A stretch of DNA of 64,000 nucleotides, taken from contig CM077115.1 of NCBI GenBank assembly GCA_039619475.1, positions 537,510,315-537,574,314 of the forward strand, given 5' to 3'. Of this stretch, positions 57,989 through 64,000 are shown one piece after another. How positions within the stretch are numbered: the first letter of the stretch is position 1; the number at the start of each line of letters is the position of its first letter. The notes beneath the pieces were generated by a model. That model did no database searches. It saw only the letters and a program-made list of their open reading frames with translations, and was not told the DNA's origin. The stretch comes from Icerya purchasi (taxonomy: Eukaryota; Arthropoda; Insecta; Hemiptera; Monophlebidae). The position numbers were made by a program, and so were the translations under genes.

Positions 57989-58914
57989 TCTGAAAATGTG
58001 GATCGCATTGTTTGGACATATCCGCATAATGATTCATAAAGGGCGTACCCTGTATTAAGGTCTATAAAAGACGATTGCAGCGACGCATTAGTCGCTTGCA
58101 CGCGTTCTAGGATACCATTCCACGTAATTTCCATTATTCCCGTTTTGAACTTATTCATCTTTAAAACTAGTCCGTAAGCTTGATTACGACACTCTGCCTT
58201 TTGATCTTTATTATTGCAAATGTCATCCGACACTTGCTTGATAATGGTAAAACCACATAAAAGTGGCTTCGTAGCATCAGCTCTGACGGACCACCTAGTA
58301 TCCGACGACCTTTTCAAAATCGGAATTTTCGAAGTAAAAGCTTTCGCAAGAAAACCCTAACGATGTGTCGAAGCAGAAAAAAAATTATGAAGATTTTCAA
58401 TAAAATCTAAAAAAATAATGCTTCTGCACAACAGTCTGCAGCGCACTTAGCAACTAAATTTAATGAATGTGCAAGACAGAGAATGTATTCTGCATACATA
58501 TTTATTCTTTTAATTCGTGCTTGCAGGCCGCTGTATTTTCCGCTCATGTTGCTGACATTATCATAGCTTTGTCCACAAAAATCTTTGATATCAATGCCAT
58601 TCTTACTTAAGAAATTTAGTAAACTTTAGGCAAATTGTTCAGCAGTATGGCCTTCCATGTCTAAGAACTTAACAAATCTCTCAACTTGCCCAGATGGTAG
58701 AACATAGCGCACTATCAGAGTTAAAGTCTATATGCGATATATCTGGAGTAGAATCTAATGGCCCTGAATAGTACCTGGATCTCTTAATTTCGCAAATAAT
58801 TTGATCCAGCATGCTTGATGCAATTAATTTGATAAATTCCTCGCATGTTGTTTTAGATAAATATGACGTGTGTCCTTTTCCTTTATGGGCATAAGTTTGA
58901 ATATGTTGGGCCAT
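57989..58914 (-). pseudogene. DUF4371 hAT transposase, upstream fragment
   Basis: Minus strand: YLSKTTCEEFIKLIASSMLD and IKRSRYYSGPLDSTPDISHI (58860-58730, first D region). A degraded stretch follows that still contains a GQSYDNVSNMSGKY-like block (about 58590-58530). Then come KRSSDTRWSVRADATKPLL, NQAYGLVLKMNKFKTGIMEI and ASLQSSFIDLNTGYALYESL (58317-58010). The frame then runs into the LINE poly(A), read as Phe codons. Several stops and shifts are present. Confidence 0.82.
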
Positions 58915-59701
58915 AAAAACGTAAAATTTGGTAAGTAATTCTAATAAACCTAAGTACTCCGATTATGTATTGAACCAATAATTTCATCACTACCCCGAAG
59001 CGCAAGACCTCGTTCTACTAAAAACTTTATTACTGCAACAATTCGTTTTAAAAGTATCTGCCAATAATTATGCTCAGTCTGAATTTGGTTCACAAGTTGA
59101 CGATCTCATCATGTCAGGATTACGAAATGGTTATGAGAAATTTAATTGCAGGAAATCTCTCATTACTTTTATAACTTGCATATAGACTTATTACTAGAAA
59201 ATAATTTTTTGGTATATGATTGCTAAATTATAATAAAAATAATGTGAACTGTAAGTCTTACAAATAAATAGACAATTTCAACATTTTGAATCGAGCTATT
59301 TCAATTCTACTACACATCCACACTGAGTGTCGAGTAAGAGTGCTCACACATGTCAGGATTTTTGTAGAGCCAATTATCAGGCTGATTAAAATTCTATACA
59401 TTTATACGAGCGACTTTTTGTAGAACTTGTGCGATTACCTTATGAAATTATGAAGTGTTTTACTTTCGCCAACGAAATAATCGGTTACCGATTGTCTGCA
59501 ATGGATTATCTTAGTTGGAAAAAGTGTAACGTTTTACGTTTTAGTGGCATCAGGTAAATTCAATATACCACGATTTAATAACTTTCACTCAAAAAATTAC
59601 GCTCAGGCGAAGGCTGGTCCGGATACGCGGGCACCCCTTCTGCACGGGGTCCGTAGCAATTGCTACTCTTGCTACGTGGTTAATCCAGCACTGCTCGAGA
59701 T

Positions 59702-61878
59702 ATTAGATAGATTTTCAATCGCTTCAAAGTATTAATGTGAACGGAAGATAATAAAATTTATATTAATATATGTAAATAAATATTATTTTAGTTTTGTTAT
59801 AGTTTACAACACCGTGTAATGGTATATTTTTCTTTCCCAAGAAAATTATAGTTTTTACAATTGGAATAAGCCTTTTTCTATGTTCCTGAATTTGTAAACG
59901 TGTTTCAACGCTGAATTTTTCAAAATAAAATCAAATAACCATTATTTTTTTTCTGCGATCATAAATCATTTCATCAAGACAATTATTGTAGAACCATCTG
60001 GTAAGTACTACCAAAGGGAAGCAATTTTTTAAAATTTCATCAAGAATGTTTTTTTGATAAGTTATGACGCTGTAAGTTAAATTTTTGTACAAATCTCATA
60101 CAGCACTCAGTGCATTCAAATAAATTTCCCCTTACAATTTTGTAACAGAATGACTGCGGTAATTGATAAAGGAAATTATAAAAAAATTAAATTTGCAACA
60201 AAACAATCATGTTTACTGACATGTTATACCACTTTTAATGCCAGAACTTTATTATCGTCAGTTTCTTGTAACATTTTTGTATTAATACTAGATTCGAAAA
60301 ATGCAGTTTGTTTCATGTCCAGAACTATGTTAAAATTTTAGTTGAAAAAAGAAAATTTATTTAAATTTAATGTTATATATGATAAACAGGGCCGCGCCCA
60401 GTATTATGAAGAGAGGGGTGTTAGATGAAAATTTTCTTCGCATATTTATTTTATAAATAACAATACACTTTTTACTAATATTCATACTATTAATAATTTC
60501 CATCATTTTGATTTATATATTAATAACTTACGTAAATGAATTATCGTTTAAACATTAATAAAAATTACATACGTTATTGATTTATAATAAAAAACTTTGC
60601 ATAATACATTAATAAAATACCTAAAAATATGGAGTATATATATATATTTTTTTTTTTTTGTAATGTAAGAACACTTTAAAAAATTATTGTTTTTTTTAAA
60701 TTTTTGATTTTTTTCAGATTTTTGTGTATTTATAATAATTATTTTAGTTCTAATGGGAGAGATTTAATCCCCCCTGTGGACACAGTTTTGATGAGAAAAG
60801 TGAGAAAAACATTAATTTCCTTTTCTTAAAATACAAAATGGAAATACTTGTAAATAAATAGCAGTTTGGTTAAATTTATTTGTTCTTTGACTGTAGGATA
60901 TATAGTTTAAGATATTTAGTTACATAAATGTATAGTCGTAACAAAAATTTAAAAAATTATTTTATGACTTCAACCAAAGTCAGGATCGAACCTGCAACAA
61001 CCGAATAAATTGGCCAACTTCTACATATTTATGTCACAACTTCATATCGCAAGACAGTCTTAACATAGTTATTTATATTATACTATTTTTAATAAAAAAT
61101 TGTTTTTTCTAATTGCAACATCGCAATTTATGATTCATGTCCTGTCATTTTCAGATGGTAGTCGATTAGTATCATTCATAATCGTTCATCGCTATTTATC
61201 GGTTATCGGAACAAGCGAGTACATTTAGTACTTACAGTGATTGTGGTTTTTTGAAGAATGTGGCAGTTTTATAGTTTCGATAGTTTTTTTTTTTTTTTTT
61301 GCAAGTATTTATCTATTTCTCGTGAAAGTGTATTACACATCGTGCTACAAGTATTCTGAAAATAAAATGTAGGTAATCATTTCTATTAATAAGTTAATAG
61401 TACTTATATTTAATGGATTTTATGTTATTTTGTTCTGTATATATTCTAACATGGAAATGTAATGTGAGAAATAATATTTAATACATATAAATATATTTAT
61501 CTTCAAATGACTTCGAAAAATATAATGTTATCTTCGACTAATTTGTATATTCTTCTGCAGAAAATAATGTTTGAATTATTTTTCATTATCTTTTGACTTT
61601 TTTCTTAGTTGTCTTTATTTATTTAGAAATGTCAGATATTCTTGAACTTCGGCAATTCATTAAAGTTTCTGTTTTATTAATAATATTATATGCACGGTTT
61701 TTAATAATTATTGTTAGAAGCATTGTTATCTTGTTTAATTGAATTATGCTTTTTTGTGTTGTTATAACAATTTCTTATAAATAATTGACGACTTTGTTAC
61801 ACTCAAGTTTATTTTTAAAAAGAGCTTACCTTTTCACATAGGCCCTTCATTTATACAAATTTATCCGGTCGTATTGCA
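59702..61878. other. about 2.2 kb AT-rich DNA, no gene supported
   Basis: T-runs at about 60645-60658 and 61288-61303. At 60984-60993 GGATCGAACC, the reverse of a pol III B box, stands without a matching A box or tRNA fold. Confidence 0.5.
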
Positions 61879-62101
61879 CTTATGGGCACGGCCGGATCAT
61901 AGTCAAATGCCGCTGTGGGTTCATCCGTCGCCCTTAGAATAATTTATAAATTAAGTAATAAAAAATACAATCGAGTAACTAAAGTAAGAAAGGACATACA
62001 AGTTAAAAATTAATTTTCAATTACAAATAATTCTATAGATACATTATTTTTACATTGTTTTACTACGCAATTTTAAAGATGCAAATTCATTTATTATATC
62101 A

Positions 62102-62600
62102 TTAACGTTTAAATTCTTTACTAACTGTTCTAGATATAAATAAAATAGATAAATCATTTAACTTTTGGTGAGACATTATTGATCTGAAAAAATTTTGAAT
62201 TTTTTTCATTGCAGGAAAAGAGCGTTCTGCTAAGCAGCTTGTTTGAAATAATGAAAGATAAATTCTAAACGCAATGTCTAAATTAGGAAGTACATTTTGC
62301 GAATGTCTACTTCGTATTAAATTTGCCATTTGAATAATAATATTTTCATCATTATAATTAAATTTCCAGTTTTAGGGTTATTTGAACGTAGACACAATTT
62401 TTTTTACTATTTTTGTTTAAATTTTTGTTCTTCAATTTAAATTTAACTAAATGAAGTTTATCACGTATGTATGAATGAAAATTAATACATTCTGAAGTTA
62501 ATGAATCTTCGAAATCTGTAGCGTAATTATTTATGAGGTTTGCATATTCTATTAGATTTACTTCCGTTGTCTCTTGATCTCAAATTGTTGAGATTAAAAT
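62102..62600 (-). pseudogene. hAT (DUF4371-type) transposase C-terminal piece
   Basis: Minus strand: TEVNLIEYANLINNYATDFE and DSLTSECINFHSYIRDKLHL (about 62580-62450). A shift follows, then NVLPNLDIAFRIYLSLFQTS, CLAERSFPAMKKIQNFFRSI and MSHQKLNDLSILFISR (62329-62102). The last block is the hAT dimerisation region. The upstream catalytic core is absent from this element. Confidence 0.78.
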
Positions 62601-62880
62601 TGAATTCTTATTTAAAAATACCACAACAAATTTTATGTATCGATTAATTCATAAATGTGATCAATTTTATTCAGCGCTAATCTTTTTTTGTGTTTCCCCT
62701 TCCTTCTTATCACGTTATTGTTATTGTGTTTTTTTATAGTGTTCTTAGAGTTGGTTTACCCCCAGTTACATTCGAGTTTTTACTTTTTGTTTTTGTTCAA
62801 TGATTACAAATTAAATAAAGTACATTTATTCATAATATGTTATTTTCGCCGACAGCGTGTTTATTCATCAGATTCATGAC

Positions 62881-62910
62881 CCCAGCACGCTTCCACTGCG
62901 CCACTCTGCT
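62881..62910 (-). pseudogene. initiator tRNA-Met 5'-half relic
   Basis: Minus strand AGCAGAGTGGCGCAGTGGAA followed by GCGTGCTGGG equals the acceptor, D-arm and anticodon-stem start of eukaryotic initiator tRNA-Met. The sequence departs right after GGG, so anticodon and 3' half are missing. It is better preserved than its partner at 13872-13918, which retains the anticodon loop. Confidence 0.7.
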
Positions 62911-63471
62911 TTGAGCACCTTTTATCGTTTGGTACGGCAAGAAATAATATAAATAATTCTTCGAAAAATCTTCTAAATTTTGTCGTATCAATAAGATACC
63001 GCTACTAGCCTCGTGAATTTTCAGTTTTTCTTCCAGTCTTGTTTGATCTCTTATCATTCCGACCAGCCATTGCCTCGTGCGCACTTTGAGAATTCCTTTT
63101 AACTGCTAATATAACCGTTTTGCCTAATAAAAAATGCACCGTCCGGTTTACACTTCGTTAATTTTAAATTTCTAGATTTCCCTGCTAACATGTTATTTGT
63201 CTATAATCATTTGGAAATTTTACCTAAATCAATATATTCCCCTTTTAACTTTTCTGTACATTAATGCAAGTTAAAAAATAATTTTATCGCATTCTTCTCC
63301 TACCCTGCTATGGCTGAAACGCCATAATATGAAATAATATTTTGGAAATTTTAAATATTTTTTAAAAGAAAAAAATTTTCAATCTCATGCAAATTAGCCG
63401 CCCTTCGAATTTTGCCGTTGTGGGCTGTAGCCCATTTAAGTCCGTGATGTAAATCCATGACTGCTTATGGG

Positions 63472-64000
63472 TATTTACAATTGTCCTCCAGCAATTTGGA
63501 AATGTTTATATTTATACTGTTATTTGTATACTTGTAATTATTTTCGGAAATATGCCTAAGGTATTTTCTCGTGTTAGTTTACTTTTTGTTCGCGATTAAT
63601 ATGTGTTAAAATATGCGAATGTGTTTTCAGATCAAAATAGTATCAAATCAGCACAACTAATTTCAGCAAATCCTCAAATAAACATAATAACTTTGGACAC
63701 TAAAACTTAATTATAATACAAATTTAAAGGATAACGTTAACACATTTTAATAAGAAAATTTTTAAAAAAAATGATAAACTAGCGACACGTTTATTTCCGC
63801 TAGATGAAAAAAATGCACTCAAAAGGCGATTGCCAGCATTCGACGCTCGCAACATTTTCAACTAGCTGTTGCAGACTAAAACGAAATACCGACCAAACAA
63901 AGGTTGCGTCCAAATTGAGAGTGCGATGCGGGCGTTAGGTTTGAACATCACCTCACTGGAACGCGGAGAATACGGCAGTATCCAAAATGAGTGATGCCTA
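63472..64000. other. AT-rich DNA to the window end
   Basis: No gene. 63857-63876 reads, in reverse, AGTCTGCAACAGCTAGTTG, like 11312-11330. The last 120 bases are less AT-rich and may begin something that continues outside. Confidence 0.45.

Larger units (their letters stand above)
52898..59693 (-). mobile_element. DUF4371-type hAT element, interrupted by a LINE
   Basis: The ends CAATGCCGGATTAAGCAAAC and the reverse of CAGTGCTGGATTAACCACGT form a terminal inverted repeat. The flanks CTCAAGAT (52890-52897) and CTCGAGAT (59694-59701) are an 8-bp TSD with one change. Transposase pieces lie on the minus strand at 58914-57989 and 53450-53110, in the correct order and split by the LINE. Without the LINE the element is about 2.3 kb, so it had probably already lost parts of its gene. 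Confidence 0.88.
61887..63463 (-). mobile_element. non-autonomous hAT-type element with tRNA-iMet fragment (long copy)
   Basis: Perfect 8-bp TSD CTTATGGG at 61879-61886 and 63464-63471. The ends are CACGGCCGGATCATAG and the reverse of CAGTCATGGATTTACA. The element is 1,577 bp and collinear with the shorter copy at 13331-14360. It keeps a C-terminal hAT transposase piece (62600-62102) and, nearer the other end, a 62881-62910 segment resembling initiator tRNA-Met. Too little coding sequence remains for autonomy. Confidence 0.88.

Noticed and set aside
60984..60993. Perfect pol III B-box match on the minus strand
   Set aside because: No A box at proper distance and no cloverleaf or acceptor pairing found; likely chance.

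Overview
This window looks like AT-rich chromosomal DNA from an arthropod, most likely an insect. The transposon families point that way: Jockey-like and RNase H-bearing LINEs, a LINE whose ORF1 carries a baculovirus FP-like domain, hAT elements of the BED-finger and DUF4371/ZMYM types, Tc1 and PIF/Harbinger fragments, and a DUF4817 helix-turn-helix transposase. A hemipteran is my guess and is not proven. There are no bacterial operons, rRNA genes or CRISPR arrays. Only one host-type gene is convincing: an intronless BTB-BACK-kelch-like ORF at 38013-39548. The rest is a nested transposable-element graveyard whose order of events can partly be read from target-site duplications (TSDs).

Layout. 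0-9.6 kb holds a broken DUF4817 transposase (293-935), a minus-strand LINE relic with RT and RNase H (1191-2770), a short hAT-type MITE (3397-3704), a decayed partial duplicate of the BTB-kelch gene (4737-6225) that is itself split by another MITE (5894-6154), a DUF4371 hAT transposase relic (6906-8560) and a Jockey RT fragment (8960-9545). 9.7-11.9 kb holds a zinc-finger relic and a 5'-truncated LINE tail. 11.88-26.42 kb is a MITE split by a 14.26-kb element with hAT-like ends (12066-26329) and an 8-bp TSD. That element carries a frameshifted BED-hAT transposase plus nested hAT, LINE, MITE and Harbinger fragments. 28.1-31.8 kb has three separate RNase H/LINE tails.

31.9-37.3 kb is a 5.4-kb LTR retrotransposon with 822-bp LTRs that differ at one base. 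It has a tRNA-Lys-like primer binding site and a Gag-like coiled-coil ORF but no recognisable pol, so it should be recent and non-autonomous. The BTB-kelch gene follows, then a possible tRNA-derived SINE. 40.6-46.9 kb holds degenerate RNase H-clade LINEs, one with a second LINE tail inside it. 47.7-51.0 kb is a Jockey-type LINE whose ORF2 is broken by a single in-frame TGA, followed by a Tc1 relic (51465-52477). 52898-59693 is a DUF4371 hAT with recognisable terminal inverted repeats and TSD; a nearly intact LINE (about 53460-57988, ORF2 open for 982 codons) sits inside it. 61887-63463 is another hAT-type element with a perfect TSD; it contains half of an initiator tRNA-Met sequence and has a shorter relative at 13331-14360.

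No new multi-gene pathway is evident. The most unusual items are the 14-kb, possibly composite, hAT; the young pol-less LTR element with repeated hairpins; the conserved 3' stem-loop of the LINE family; and the BTB-kelch duplicate pair, which preserves an empty insertion site.
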